Of a stretch of 64,000 bases of DNA, positions 21,245-32,901 are shown in pieces. This DNA comes from Chrysophaeum taylorii. Its lineage: Eukaryota > Sar > Pelagophyceae > Pelagomonadales > Pelagomonadaceae. The notes beneath the pieces were generated by a model. It was given only the letters and a program-made list of their open reading frames with translations, was not told the DNA's origin and did not search any database. Each line of letters starts with the position of its first letter. The first letter of the stretch is position 1. The translations under genes were made by a program, and so were the position numbers. The DNA is taken from positions 124,001 through 188,000 of the forward strand of contig JAQMWT010000544.1 of assembly GCA_029834535.1 (NCBI GenBank), written 5' to 3'.

Positions 21245-22485
21245 GGGGGTTAAAGGTCGACTGCTAAGAGGGGGTGCGAGCGTGGGCTTAACGGTTTTGG
21301 TGGGTTATGTGGAGGTGTGAGGGATGTGCCTGGAACGCGGAAGTGCGTATCGCGCTCATGGGCTGGGGGTAAGGGCGTGAGGGCTGCCTGCTAGGCAGGG
21401 CCTAGTCGGGGTCATCGCCGAGCCGCGGGGCGGGCGAAGAGAGGGCGCCACCGCCCGTGCGTCGTGCGCTTGCTGCCACCGGACGTATGTGCGACGATGT
21501 GCGACGTCCCGCCGAGCGCGGGCGCGAGGGGTGGGACTGCCTGAGGCGGCGGCATGGCTGAGGGCGGTGAAGGCACAGCGCGCCCGGCCCAAGGCGCTTG
21601 CGATCCCCCACTCGCAGTAGACACGGGGAACTTGGGCCGTCTTGGCCTCGGTGAAGTTGGCACAACCATCGGCACAGCCACTTTCCACCCAGGTCTGCCC
21701 GCGCGGCGACGCGCTCTGCGCAGGTTTCGGCGAGGGTATGGCATGGCGCACTGGCCTCACCAAAGACGAGGATAGCGACGGTGCCGTAGCTTCGTACCCG
21801 CTGCTTGACAGGGCCCGAAAAGCCGGGCGGGGGCGACGCACCATGCTGGGTGATGGTGGCGTCCACGTCGCGAGCGCGTTCGAGGTACTCGGAGTGGACT
21901 TGCTCTGCGCGCCGATCGACAGGCGAAAGGTGGGAGGGATGGAGGGCGTGGGTGGAATAGAGCAAACCCCATGCGAGGGTTTGAGGTCGTAGAGTTGCTC
22001 TGTGTTGAGTATGGTGAGGATGTCCGGGATGACGTCGCGTCGTGCGAGATTGCCTTGATACCGGCCGTAGAGAAGGATGCGAAGGGCAGGGGCGACAACG
22101 TCAGCAAAGATGTCGAAAATCTCGGACAGGGCGGTGATGCCGGCCTCTTTGACGTTGGTGAGGACGCGTTCGAGTTAGTCGTCATGCCGGGCATAGTCTG
22201 CGCTCCTCCGCGGTAGCAGAGGCGGAGCTTTGTGAGAAGCAACTTGCTGCGAGCGTCGAGAACGACGTCAGTGCCCAGAATGCGAGTATCCACGAGGCTC
22301 GAACAAGCTGGAGAGGGGTAGCCATAGTATTGGGCACACATCTCGGCCCAGAATTGGAAGAAGCTGTGCCACACGTTGATACAGGTATACCAGTAGTGGT
22401 AGAAGCAGGGGGGGTAAAGGTCGACTGGTGAGAGGGGGGTTGAGTGTTTTGATGGATGTGCCTGCGTTGCGGAGGTAGGTAACCC
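21245..22485 (-). mobile_element. Candidate element with ~90-bp direct terminal repeats
   Basis: The left end (21248-21345) and right end (22408-22482) share, in the same orientation, a G-run, AAAGGTCGACTG, GAGAGGGG and GGATGTGCCTG..GCGGA. The host spacer sequence resumes on both sides, judged by the homologous D-E spacer at 31380-31430. The interior has a minus-strand frame, with a frameshift near 22180, encoding a helical, Gag-like stretch (F-F-Q-F-W-A-E-M, then E-I-F-D-I-F-A-D-V-V). Part of it, A-N-F-[TA]-E-A to A-L-S-H, is conserved in a second copy at 33660-34140. No reverse transcriptase is present; a non-autonomous LTR-type element is the best guess. Confidence 0.4.
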
Positions 22486-23355
22486 GTCCAAGGGTTACTT
22501 GCACAGATAGGCTATCATCCGCGAGCTGTCACGCTGGGAAGGAGACGAACATATTGTCTACTACAAGGATGTGCGGTGGAGCTTTACAGTCTTGCGGATC
22601 ACGCAAGGGGCCGTTGTGATCTGGCGAACAAAAGGCCGTGCGACGCGCAATATTCGCAAGACAAAGAAAGGAGGGGGAAGGGGGGAGCATGAGACATAGT
22701 CTCAACGAACTTTTGAAGTGGAGCGAGTGACATCCAAAGCGAACCTCATTGCAGCGAAGCTAAGAGCTCCCTGCTACAACAGTGCCTTGGGTGCTTGACA
22801 GCGGTATCCCACATTCTCAAAAATGAGCTTGGGTCATTGTTGAAGATTCCCATCGAAGAAAAGAAATGAAGGCAATGGGAATTTCTCTCCTCCGTTCGCA
22901 ATCCAACTCCGAACCTGTACAACTGCGGGATGGTTGGGGAATGATGGTTGGAGTACGAGATAATAACCTTCACGACGCTAACGCAGAGCGACGAACATCG
23001 ACGAAGCTGAAGGCCATGCAGGCGCGGAAGCTGTCGGCCCTCTGGCTGCTGAGATGAAGGGCGTTCGAAGCGAGTTTGCGGTGGGTAAAAATACGGCTGT
23101 GAGACGATGCCGCGGGGATAACTAGGAGAAGCCCCGGAGGACGCGGGGTGTAACGCCTCGCTCGGCCCGGTGCTCACGGCGGAGGGGGTGTAGGGTCGTG
23201 CAATGGCTGGTGGTTAGGTTGGTGCGGCGACACCACAACCTTGACCTCGGGGGTGCCTGGGTCGTATGATGCGGCCACGCGCGGTGGCGAGAGGCGCGTG
23301 GAGTGGAGCGTGTGGGGTGTTTGTTCTTCGAGTCCGCGAAGAATCAAGCGGCGTG

Positions 23356-24072
23356 TCATTGGTCCTTAGCCTGGTCACCGCGACAATTTTTGTTTGTTTT
23401 GACGCGCGCAACATTCTTCGATTGAGTGAGCTGGGGACTATATTTCGCTGGGACGGGAAATACATCGTCGAGAATGGTCTTGTTGTTGCGCAACGCGTAC
23501 ATGAGGAGCTTGACGATCTTAGCTCGCGTTATCAGAACCCGCTCCGTCACGAGCTTGTCCAGAGGGCAGCCAGAGGCACTCACGAGCGCGATAGACGTGA
23601 TCGAACTGCTCTCGGTGATGGTAAGATCGTTCGTGATGAGGAACCTGACCGTGTCCTTGATGAAGCGCTGAACTTGCTGCTGACCTTGTCGGCATCCGGA
23701 ACGACCATGTGAGTTCTGCGGCTGAGCCGCTGTCCACGTTGCCGAAGAGTTTGACATGCACTGAATAGCGTTGCCAACGGCTGGTGAAGCATTCAGCTGC
23801 AATTTGTCTTTCGAGCACGTGAACAGCGGCGAGCGCAACGCCTCGACGCTCTGGAGAAGGTTGAGCATAATGGAGTTGTGATCCTCCTCGTCCTCTTCCG
23901 TCGTCTCATCCTTCGATCCCGCCCTCGAAGCGTCAATAATTGCGCATAGCGGCGTCTGAAGGAGCCTGATCAGCCCTTCCACGACCTCTGCCGTCGCCTC
24001 CATGTAGATGATTCGTCCGTCGCTGCCGCGCAGGATGTCAGCGGGTAGGCCCTCGACAGCTGGCTGCGACAT
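23356..24072 (-). CDS. DUF674-like protein, copy B, intact
   Basis: 238 residues; ATG at 24072 (M-S-Q-P-A-V-E-G), the start used by all copies. Residues ~18-46 (G-R-I-I-Y-M-E-A to L-L-Q-T-P-L-C-A-I-I) match the first conserved block of plant DUF674 (AEA..FVD.L...L..PLGTI). An acidic linker follows, then L-L-Q-S-V-E-A-L-R-S-P-L-F-T-C, then the second block F-L-I-T-N-D-L-T-I-T-E-S-S-S (residues ~140-155), which matches the F-x-V-T-D-D-L-x-V-x-P motif. The end L-L-M-Y-A-L-R-N-N-K-T-I-L-D-D-V-F matches the L-L-K-A-S-L-x-S-x-x-x-L-T-D-x-F motif. The function of DUF674 is unknown. No signal peptide or membrane segment, so probably cytosolic or nuclear. The family assignment comes from remembered family patterns, not a search. 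Confidence 0.75.
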   Translation of the reverse strand: MSQPAVEGLPADILRGSDGRIIYMEATAEVVEGLIRLLQTPLCAIIDASRAGSKDETTEEDEEDHNSIMLNLLQSVEALRSPLFTCSKDKLQLNASPAVGNAIQCMSNSSATWTAAQPQNSHGRSGCRQGQQQVQRFIKDTVRFLITNDLTITESSSITSIALVSASGCPLDKLVTERVLITRAKIVKLLMYALRNNKTILDDVFPVPAKYSPQLTQSKNVARVKTNKNCRGDQAKDQ

Positions 24073-25824
24073 CCTAACAGGATCTTCTTATGTACGCCTC
24101 GAGCGCCCTGTGTTCCAACACGGATGGGTCTTGACGGCCGCAAGAACTCCGGCTCCTCACTACGTCCACTTGAAGTTTAACGAGGATCCGTTTGTGGTAA
24201 GAGTGGAAATTACCAGACCGTTTTATAACTGTTCTTTTGCGTCCAAGGAAAACAGAAAGCTCAGAAAACAGTGCCGGACGTCAGTTTGCGGTCAAGGTTT
24301 TTTTTTTTCCCTTTCTACCTCGTGCTCGCTACTCTCCTTTCGACATCGCACTCGACCCGAGACCATGTCCACGGGCGGGCGGGTGGCCGAAGAGCTCGGT
24401 GGACGACTACGTGATCACAGTGTGTAAGAGTGACGGCACGTTCGAATGGAATGCGCGGCACGCACTCACTAACGGGCAGTCAGGGGAGGGGCACTGAGAA
24501 AGAAGACAGCATCGTCCCGACGCAGGAGGGGATTCAGTAGGGCGTGGGAGAGCACCATTGTGCAAGGTCGGGTGTGGCGGTTTTCGGTGGACTCGCGTGA
24601 TGTTGCGGTTGGAGACGTCGAAGACTGGCCACAGGAACGCAAGCGGTGGTGTGCTGGCGAAAGCGAGGTGCGTGCACGATATGCTGTCCGTCGGGGCGAC
24701 GGCATTGGTGCGCAGAGTACCACTTGTGTTCGACACGCACGGCAATTCAGATTTCGTTCGATTTACGCTCTTCGAATGGCGTCCGACTGCTAGAAAAGGA
24801 AGTAAAAAAAAACGTAGGGAATGATGACGAGGGTCCCTCAACAGGCCTGCTTTCTGCCTGGCTGAGTGATCAGGTCGATGCCAAGTGTTGCTGGTTTGTT
24901 CGATGCCGAAGAGGAAGCTGATCATGATGACTCTCTCTAATTTGGGTCCACGTGTTTGACGTTCCTCGCTCGCGCTCGTTATGGTTGTCGTGGCACCGAT
25001 GCTCGTCTGGTAGGAACCGGCCGAAAGTGCGACTAGTTTTCAAATAGATTCGGGTTGCGAATCTGAGTCGATACACAACGATCGCCCGAGACCAATACCC
25101 AGCACTCTACTTCTGCGAACATTCGGCGGTTGGACCTCGATGTACCGAAGACCGTGTTGAAGGAACAACGAGGACCTGGTCTTCTCCACCAACGTAGCAG
25201 AAAAACTCACTCCCATCCCCGCGTGCAAGCAACGGGAATTAACCCCGCCCTTTTCAAGCGCCGCGCGAAGCTAAGAGCTCCCTGCTACAACAGTGCTTTG
25301 GGCGCTAGACAGCAACCATCGCGCAGGCTCCGAAATGAACTTGAGTCGCTGGTGAAGTTTTTCAAAGCAGAAAATAATGAAAGACGGAAGGGATTTTCTC
25401 CGGTCGCAATGCAACTCACAACCTGCACAGCTAGCTGTGGGGTAGTTGGCTGGTGTTCGGGATTATAACCGGCGGCGCGCCAGCAGAGAAAACGACGAGC
25501 ATCGGCGAAGTGGCAGGCCGTGCAGGCACCGAAAGCTATCTATCAGCCACCTGGCTAGGATGAATGGCATTCGAAGCTAGTTTGCGGTGGGCAAAAATAA
25601 GATTCGGAGAGCGAGTTGTTTTCGTGTCTTTCGGTGCCCGGGGGGGCAGGGAGTGTGGGATTGTGCAATGGCTGATAGTTTTGTGGGTGCGGTGTGTTCA
25701 CAACCTTGGCCAAAAGGGTAGGCTGTGTCGTGAGATGTGGCCACGCGTGGCGGCGAGGCAATTGGAGCGTATGTCTTTTGAGCCCGCAAAGGCTCAAGCG
25801 GCATGCCATTCGTCCTCAGCCCCG

Positions 25825-26500
25825 TCAACGCGGGAAAACTTCTCCATTTTTTGTATGGCTGATATCAGAATTTTTTGCTGGGGCGGGAAATAAATCATCG
25901 AAAATAGCCTTCTTGTTGAGCAAGGCAAGCCCGAGGAGCTTGACGACCGTAGCTCGCGTAATACGAACCCGCTCCGTCACGAGCTTGTCCAGTGGACAGC
26001 CCGAGGCATTCATGGATCTGACCAAAGTACTCTCGGTGATGATGAGGTTTGTCGTGATGAGGAACTTGACCTCGTCCTTGATGAAGTGCTGAAATTCAAG
26101 AAGATGGCATCCGCTTGGGTAACAATAACGGAGTAGCTGACACGTTGACCACGTTGAAGAAGACTTTGAATTTTTTCGGAAACGTCTAATGAAGACTTCA
26201 GTGGCAATCCGTCTTTCGAGCACGCGAACAACGGCGAGCGCAACGCCTCGACGCTCTGGAAAATGTTGTGCATCACGGACTTGTGGTCCTCCTCGTTTTC
26301 CTCATCATTTTCTTCCGTTTCCGTCGTCTCATCCTTCGATTCCGCCCTCGTGGCATTAATAATTGCGGATAGCGGCCTCTCAAGGAGCCTGATCAGCCCT
26401 TCCACGACACTCGGCCTTCGCCTCCATGTAGATGATTCGTCCGTCGCTGCCACGCAGGATGTCAGCGGGTAGGCCCTCGACAGCTGGCTGCGACAGACAT
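25825..26500 (-). pseudogene. DUF674-like gene copy C, frameshifted
   Basis: The homologous ATG is at 26500, but a 4-base duplication directly after it (ATGTCTGTC instead of ATGTC) and one extra base near 26408 shift the frame; another shift lies near 26200. The pieces otherwise align along the full length: the block V-V-E-G-L-I-R-L-L-E-R-P-L-S-A-I-I, an acidic linker, then F-I-K-D-E-V-K-F-L-I-T-T-N-L and the C-terminal L-L-G-L-A-L-L-N-K-K. It also lacks the usual upstream flank, which is displaced 2.6 kb to the right. Confidence 0.72.
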
Positions 26501-26524
26501 CCTAATAGGGGATCCTATAAAGAG

Positions 26525-29135
26525 ATCCCCCTGGACCCTGTACTGGACTTCCCCCAGGGAGCCTCGTAGTGACCGGTCTCATGTCATCGTTGCGTTCACA
26601 CACGCGCTGCTATGCAGCCACCACCGCAACATTTGAGACGCTTATGACGCCGCCCCCATTCCAGCGGCCGACGCGTCGGCCGACCCGCTCTTGACCTTCA
26701 CGAATTTCGTGCATCTCTGGCGCGCCGACGACGACTTAAACCCCACCACAGTCTCAAGGTCGCCAACGCACGCGCCTTCCGCCACGATCGCATCCGGCTC
26801 GAGAGCATGGTTTCCGGCATCCAGTGCGTCACGCGCCCGCCGGCCCCACATCGCGTCGTCGCTCTAACTCTGAGAAAGCGGCGGCGTAGTTCCTAAAGCG
26901 AATACTCGGGCAGACGGTCCGCGGCGTTTGAGGTCACGTCCGAAATCGACGACGGGGCTGACAAATGGCGCGCACTCGAACGCCTCGTCGGTCCAACCTC
27001 CGCGGCCGTGGCCGAGCATGAAGCCCGTGCGAAAGTGCGCGCGCTGTCCTGGGCCTCATCTCCCGCGCGAACGTCCGGCGTTACGCCAAATTCGAGGAAG
27101 TCGCCGCGGCCCTCTGCGACGCCATCGATCCCGACAATGGGGGCCCGCCGCAGCTTTTTCTACGTACACTAGATTTGGATCGATAGCATATATGTTCGCG
27201 CCGAAGAGCCAGACATACCTCGCGATGCTCGAGGCCCGCCGCCGCCTAGGCGTCGACCTCCCGCTCTCCCTCGCCTCCCACGGCTACCGCCGAGGCTGCT
27301 TCGCAGGCTCCGACGCTGACCGCCCCCTCGGCTGCCGGGGCCAACGTCCCTGTCCGCGTGAAGACGCTTCTCTCGTCCACCCGTCTGCATGTCCAAACGC
27401 CGACGTTGTCTTCGTTGTACCGCCCTAATGTGCGGGGCCACGCGGGCGCCTTCACCGCGGGACACTGCCCCGCCGCTCGCACGCGTTTATCTTCGCTTCT
27501 TCCTGGATTGCGCCGCTCAAGTCCAGGCGACAGCCCACTGTTCCTTTTGGCGTGGCACCGTCTAACCGCAAACGCGAAGGACGGGCCCTTCGCGCGCGAG
27601 TCCGGCACCACCTGGTTCGCTCGCGACTTGCGCGGCCACGCATTCGGCTTTCGCGACATCAACGCGGTGCCAACGTTCGGCATAGACGTACTCTCTTTGC
27701 ATGCTCTTTCGAATTGTAGAGGTGCCATTTCGGCTTAGAAGATGCCGGAAGTTCGCGCCCGATCTTCTGCGGCACCGGTTACGAGCTTTGCCTGGGTACG
27801 CACGCTCGCCTTTTCTTCATCGACCTATGCGACGACCGGCACCTCGCCGCGCGAGTAGCAACGCCCGGCACCCTGACCATCCCTGTCACCGTGGCCCCGA
27901 CCCATGCGGTACCTCATTTCCACGTTCTGACGGCCACTCCGGCGACGACGGAGTCTCTTGTCGCGGCAGCAACTGAATCGCCAATAAGTCAGTCTGGGGA
28001 TCCTCCTGATCTTTTTCGACCCGTGAGTACAGAATTGTCAAGGCTGCACGCAATGCTGCTCGCTCGCCTTCTTTCTGTTTCGGCAGCGACCGTACGTCGA
28101 AGCTTTTCGCCGCAGACGGTCGCTCATCCGGTCCGTGGTGCCATTTGAAGGTGGTGAAAACGATTCGTCTGCATCTTCGGGGACGATGGCATCCGTGGCA
28201 TCCTAGAGGACGCGGACGATGACGACGCGTTGCAGGACCTCATCAACGATGATTCCAAGCGTCGTAGCTAGTCCGACGCCGTAATTCATGCGCCCGACGA
28301 CGACTCGGGCGACGGACCACCAAAGCTCGCCTTTGGTAGTACCCTTTCCCTAATTCCCCTCAGGTCTCCGCGGATCAAGAATCGACGAAAACAAGGAGAA
28401 GATGGTGGTGCCTCGATCCTGCAACTCTATGGCCCCCACGAGGGTGATGACCATGCCCGCGACCGCCGACGCGGCGATCAGACCCAATGACGCGCCGCGG
28501 GCCGCCGAGCTGCTAAAACTACACGCGCCGCTCCCCCCACGAACCTTCGCATTGACCCCAACGTTGCTGATCTATGCAGCTCGTGCCGGCGCATACCGCA
28601 ATCTGTTCGCCGACAGGTTAAGGACGACGCGCATCAACTTATGCGGAATCTCTCTTGCCGCCGCAGCACTCTCGGACGCGCTACGTAGCACGCCGAGGCC
28701 TCTTATCTTCGAGCCAACTCTTTCCCCATTTCTGGAAGGACGTTCACTTTGCCGCGGAGGTTCACCCAGATGGCGCGCTCGCTTGCTCGCTGTCGGTCTG
28801 CATAGGCAAGAGCGGCCACTTATGACGACAACGCCGCTGTCGTCTCACGATCTCTCGGACCCCGAGTCAGGGCACACGCGCCACCAACACACCCGGTTTG
28901 CTCCGGACGCCATTGACACCCGCGAGATCGACGTCCTGACAGCAACCGCCTAGATGGTCGCCGACACGTTCACCAAAATGGACGACGAGGCGACGTCCTC
29001 GTGCTGCGACGACTTGGTCACCGGCTACTCCCTCCGGCCGTAACCCTGTGACTCTCCCCTTTTCTTCCTCTTCACTCCTCTGTCTCCCATATATTTGTCG
29101 GCGCTTCACCAGATCCCTGGACGTCCACTGGATCA
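26525..29135. mobile_element. Large insertion of unknown type upstream of copy C
   Basis: In copies A, B and D a short flank separates the ATG from the GCCGAAGAGGAAGG block; here about 2.6 kb of GC-rich foreign sequence intervenes, and the flank resumes at about 29140. The ends carry a loose inverted similarity (ATCCCCCTGGACC at 26525; its partner ending near GGATCAGGGGGA at 29136), but the right one overlaps sequence native to copy D, so it may be chance. Inside are broken Ala/Arg/Pro-rich frames on the plus strand (about 26930-28950) with no recognisable domain; none is annotated as a gene. Confidence 0.4.
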
Positions 29136-30028
29136 GGGGGAAGCCGCGGGAGAGGCTCTCGTGGGTCCATCAACAGGTCGGCTTGCTGCTGCGTGATGTG
29201 GTCGATGCCGATACTCGCTGTGCCGGTTTGTTCGATGCCGACGAGGAAGGTGATCAAACCCTCCCTAATTTCGGTCCACGAGAACGACGCTGCTCGCTTG
29301 CGCTCGTTATGGTTGTTGTAGCACGCATGCTCGCATAGAACGATCTTCCAACGGCAAGCAAATGCACCAAATACCGTCAGGTTTCGAATCCGAGTCGATG
29401 CGGAACTCATAATGGCCGCTTCCCAATAACCAACACACTGCTGCGGAAAGTCGACGGTTTGACCTCGAAGCACCGAAAAACTTGTGTTGTTGTTGAACCG
29501 CTGTCTTCTCGGCCAACGAAGCAGTAGCAGCTCACTCCCACCCCCGCGTGCAACCAACGAGAACGGACGGAGCACGCCCTTTAAACGCGGCGCGAAGCTA
29601 AGAGCTGTCTCCTACGAGACAGTGCCCTGGGCGCTAGACAGCAACCATCATGCAGGCTCCAAAATGTACTTGGGTCGTTGGTGAAGTAGTTATTCAAAGA
29701 AGAAAAGAATGAAGGGCAGAAGGAATCTTCTCTGTTCGCAACGCAACTCGGAATCTGCACAGTTCTGAGGTAGTTGGTTTCACAACGAGTCTGATGGTCG
29801 GTGTGCGAGAGTACCGCCACAACGCCAAGTATGGCCTCGAGAAAGAGGGAGGGAGAACTGTTTCGTGTCGCTCGGGGCGGCGGGGAGTGTGGGATCGTGT
29901 ACTGGCTGATGGTTCGGTGGGTGTGGTGTGTTCACCACCTTGGAAAAAAGGGGTGGCTGTGTCGTAAGATGTGGCCACGCGTGGCGGCGAGGCATGTGGA
30001 GTGTAAGTCTTTCGAGCCCTCAAAAGGT

Positions 30029-30739
30029 TCAAGCGGCATGCCATTCGTCCTCAGCCCCGTCAACGCGCGAAATAATTTCTGTTTTGGTGCGACCGATATC
30101 AGAATCTGCCGGGGAGGGAAATAAATCGTCAAGAATGGTCTTCTTGTTGAGCAACGCAAGCCCGAGGAGCTTGATGATCGTAGCTCGCGAAATAAGAACC
30201 CGCTCCGTCACGAGCTTGTCCAGTGGACAGCCGTAGGCATTCATGAGCTCGATGGATTTGACCAAACTGCTCTCAGTGATGGTGAGGTCATTCGTGACGA
30301 GGAACTTGACCTCTTCCTGGACGAAAAGCTGAACTGGTCTAAGCTGAAGATGGCTAGCGCCGAAATAACCAAGTTTCTGAAATTGTGGCCACGCTGCCGA
30401 GGACTTTGACATGCACTGAATGGTGTCGGAAACGTCTAATGAGGACTCCAGTGGCAATCCGCCTGTCGAGCGCGCGAACAGCGGGTAGCGCAACGCCTCG
30501 ATGCTCTGGAAAATGTTGTGCATTACGGACGTGTGGTCCTCCTCGTCCTCCTCCTCTTCCGTTTCCTTCTTCACATTCTTCAATTCCGCACTCGTGACAT
30601 TAATAATTGCGGATATCGGCCTCTCAAGGAGCCTGATCAGCCCTTCCACGACACGGGAATTCGCCTCCATGTAGATGATTCGTCCGTCGCTGCCACGCAG
30701 GATCTCAGCGGGTAGGCCCTCGACAGCTGGCTGCGACAT
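30029..30739 (-). CDS. DUF674-like protein, copy D, intact
   Basis: 236 residues from the conserved ATG at 30739; the frame is open 27 codons further upstream, but that part is not shared with the other copies. It keeps both DUF674 blocks: G-R-I-I-Y-M-E-A-N with R-P-I-S-A-I-I, and F-L-V-T-N-D-L-T-I-T-E-S-S. The C-terminal helix L-L-G-L-A-L-L-N-K-K-T-I-L-D-D-L-F-P is intact. The middle Cys-rich part seen in copy E is absent, replaced by G-Y-F-G-A-S-H-L-Q. It is closer to copy C than to B or E (shared R-P-[LI]-S-A-I-I-N and L-G-L-A-L-L-N-K-K). Function unknown. Confidence 0.75.
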   Translation of the reverse strand: MSQPAVEGLPAEILRGSDGRIIYMEANSRVVEGLIRLLERPISAIINVTSAELKNVKKETEEEEDEEDHTSVMHNIFQSIEALRYPLFARSTGGLPLESSLDVSDTIQCMSKSSAAWPQFQKLGYFGASHLQLRPVQLFVQEEVKFLVTNDLTITESSLVKSIELMNAYGCPLDKLVTERVLISRATIIKLLGLALLNKKTILDDLFPSPADSDIGRTKTEIISRVDGAEDEWHAA

Positions 30740-32040
30740 CCTAATAGGATCCTGCGTGTTCAACACACACTGCCTTTTATATTCCGTTTGGCTCAACGAT
30801 CCGGTCGTGACAAATAACAACAGAAGGGAGCAAAAAAACGGCGGGATCAGGAAGAAACCGCCGGAGAGGTGTCAAGGGTCCCTCACAGGCTGGCTGATTG
30901 ATTTGGTCGATACCGATGGTCGCTCTGCCGATTTGCACATCGCCGAAGAGGAAAGTGATCACCCCCCCCTATACTTGTGCCCACAAAAATGACGTGGTTT
31001 ACTCGCGCTCTTTATGGTTGTTGGGACACGGATGCTCGCCTGGTGGGATCCGGCCGAAAGTTGCGACAAGTCTTAAAGTAGATTCGGGTTCCGAATCCGC
31101 GTCGATACGGAACACGATGATTGCAGGTTTCCAATATCTAACATACTGCCGCGGAAAGTCGGCGGTTTGACCTCGATGTACCGAAGCCCGTGTTGAAGGA
31201 ACGACGCGGGCCCGGTGTCCTCGGCCATTGTAGCAGCAAGAACTCACACCCACCCCCACGTGCAAGCAACGAGCACTAATGCCGCCCCTCACACTCGGCG
31301 CGAATCCAGAGAGGTGAAAGAGAACGCGAACTGTCTAAGAACAAACAGGAATCCCGCCACACCACGTGCCACTCGCCGGGGGATGGGTGGGTTACTTTCA
31401 TAAACGAGCTGTCATATGCTTGCTTTCACACTGGGAGAGAGACGGACAGAGCGCATACAAGGATGTATCGTAGAGCCCGGCAGTCTCACGGACCACGCAG
31501 GTGGGGGGCGATGTGAACTGGCGAAAAAGAGACCTAGGCCGCACTGCACGCTATTTTTGGCAAATTTTGCAAGGCAAAGAAAGGCAGAAGTAGAAGAAGG
31601 GGTAAGGATGAGCCATAGTCTCGACACATATATGAAGTGGACCAGGGGTGAGGGACATCCTAGCACACTCCGGCGTACCTCCCTGCAGCGAAGCCAGGAG
31701 CTCCCTTCGACAACAGTGCCTTGGGTGGAAGACTGCGACTATCTTAGGCTCGAAAATGAACTTGGGTCTTTGGTGAAGATCTTCTGAGAAGAAAAACATG
31801 TAGGAAAATACATGAAGGGCAAGTGAAGGACAAAGGGTTTCTTTTCCGTGTCGCTCGGCCCGGTGCTCATAGCGGCGAGGAGTGTGGGGTCGTGCGATGG
31901 CTGGTGTTGACGTGGGTGCGGCGTGGGCACCATCTTTGCAAGAAAGTGCTGGCTGTGTGTCGTATGATGTGGTCACGCGCATTGGCGAGAGGTGTGTGGA
32001 GAGAAGCCTTTGATTGTACGTTCCTCGAGCCCGCGAATGC

Positions 32041-32901
32041 TCAAGCGGCGTACCATTTGTCAACGCGCGTACTTTTCTTCGTTTGAGTGTGCTTGACTTC
32101 CGATTTCGCTGGTGCAGGAAATACATCGTCGAGAACAGCCTTACTATTGAGCAACATGTGCTTGAGGAGCTTGACAATCGAAGCACGCGTAATAAGAACC
32201 CGCTCCGTCACAAGCTCGTCCAGTGGACAGCCAAAGGCATTTATGAGCGCGATAGATCTGACCGAAGTGCTCTCAGCGATGGTGAGGTCGTTCGTGATGA
32301 GGAACCTGACCGTGTCCTTGATGAAGCGCTGAACTCCCTGCTGCATTGGTCGGCATGAAGAGCAATAACCGCTAGAATTACATGAAGTGTGCGCACCACA
32401 TGAACTACAGTTGTTGGTGGCATTGATGAAGCGCTGAACTCCCTGCTGCATTGGTCGGCATGAAGAGCAATAACCGCTAGAATTACATGAAGTGTATGCA
32501 CCACATGAATTACAGTTGTTGGTGGCATTGCGTTTGACCGGCGTCTGAACCGCAGGCCACGTTGCAGAAGAGTTTGACATGCACTGAATAGCGTTGGCAA
32601 CGGCGGATGAAGGCTTCAGTTGCAATCTGTCTTTCGAGCACGTGAACAGCGGCGAGCGCAACGCCTCGATGCTCTGGAAAATGTTGTGCATTACGGACGT
32701 GTGATCCTCCTCGTCCTCTTCCGTCTCCTGCTTCCCATCCTCTGATTCTGCCCTCGTGGCGCCAATAATGGCGCATAGCGGCGTCTGCAGGAACCTGATC
32801 AGCCCTTCCACGACCTCTGCCGTCGCTTCCATGTAGATGATTCGTCCGTCGCTGCCGCGCAGGATATCAGCGGGTAGGCCCTCGACAGCTGGCTGCGACA
32901 T
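32041..32901 (-). CDS. DUF674-like protein, copy E, with duplicated Cys-rich segment
   Basis: 286 residues, ATG at 32901. Both DUF674 blocks are present (G-R-I-I-Y-M-E-A-T; F-L-I-T-N-D-L-T-I-A-E-S). Unlike the other copies it has, before the second block, a 35-residue segment rich in Cys (C-x2-C-G-x4-C-x4-Y-C-x2-C) present twice in tandem. Plant DUF674 proteins also carry a Cys-rich, zinc-ribbon-like part in this region, so the segment may be ancestral and its doubling recent. It is the rightmost, and by open frame an intact, member of the array. Confidence 0.77.
   Translation of the reverse strand: MSQPAVEGLPADILRGSDGRIIYMEATAEVVEGLIRFLQTPLCAIIGATRAESEDGKQETEEDEEDHTSVMHNIFQSIEALRSPLFTCSKDRLQLKPSSAVANAIQCMSNSSATWPAVQTPVKRNATNNCNSCGAYTSCNSSGYCSSCRPMQQGVQRFINATNNCSSCGAHTSCNSSGYCSSCRPMQQGVQRFIKDTVRFLITNDLTIAESTSVRSIALINAFGCPLDELVTERVLITRASIVKLLKHMLLNSKAVLDDVFPAPAKSEVKHTQTKKSTRVDKWYAA
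32331..32540 (-). repeat. 105-bp in-frame tandem duplication in copy E
   Basis: Units 32331-32435 and 32436-32540 differ at only a few positions. The unit is 35 codons, so the frame is kept; it doubles the Cys-rich segment. Confidence 0.9.

Noticed and set aside
26525-29145. Terminal inverted repeats of the 2.6-kb insert
   Set aside because: The right-hand repeat overlaps sequence that is native to copy D, so the similarity may be coincidental; kept only as a weak hint.
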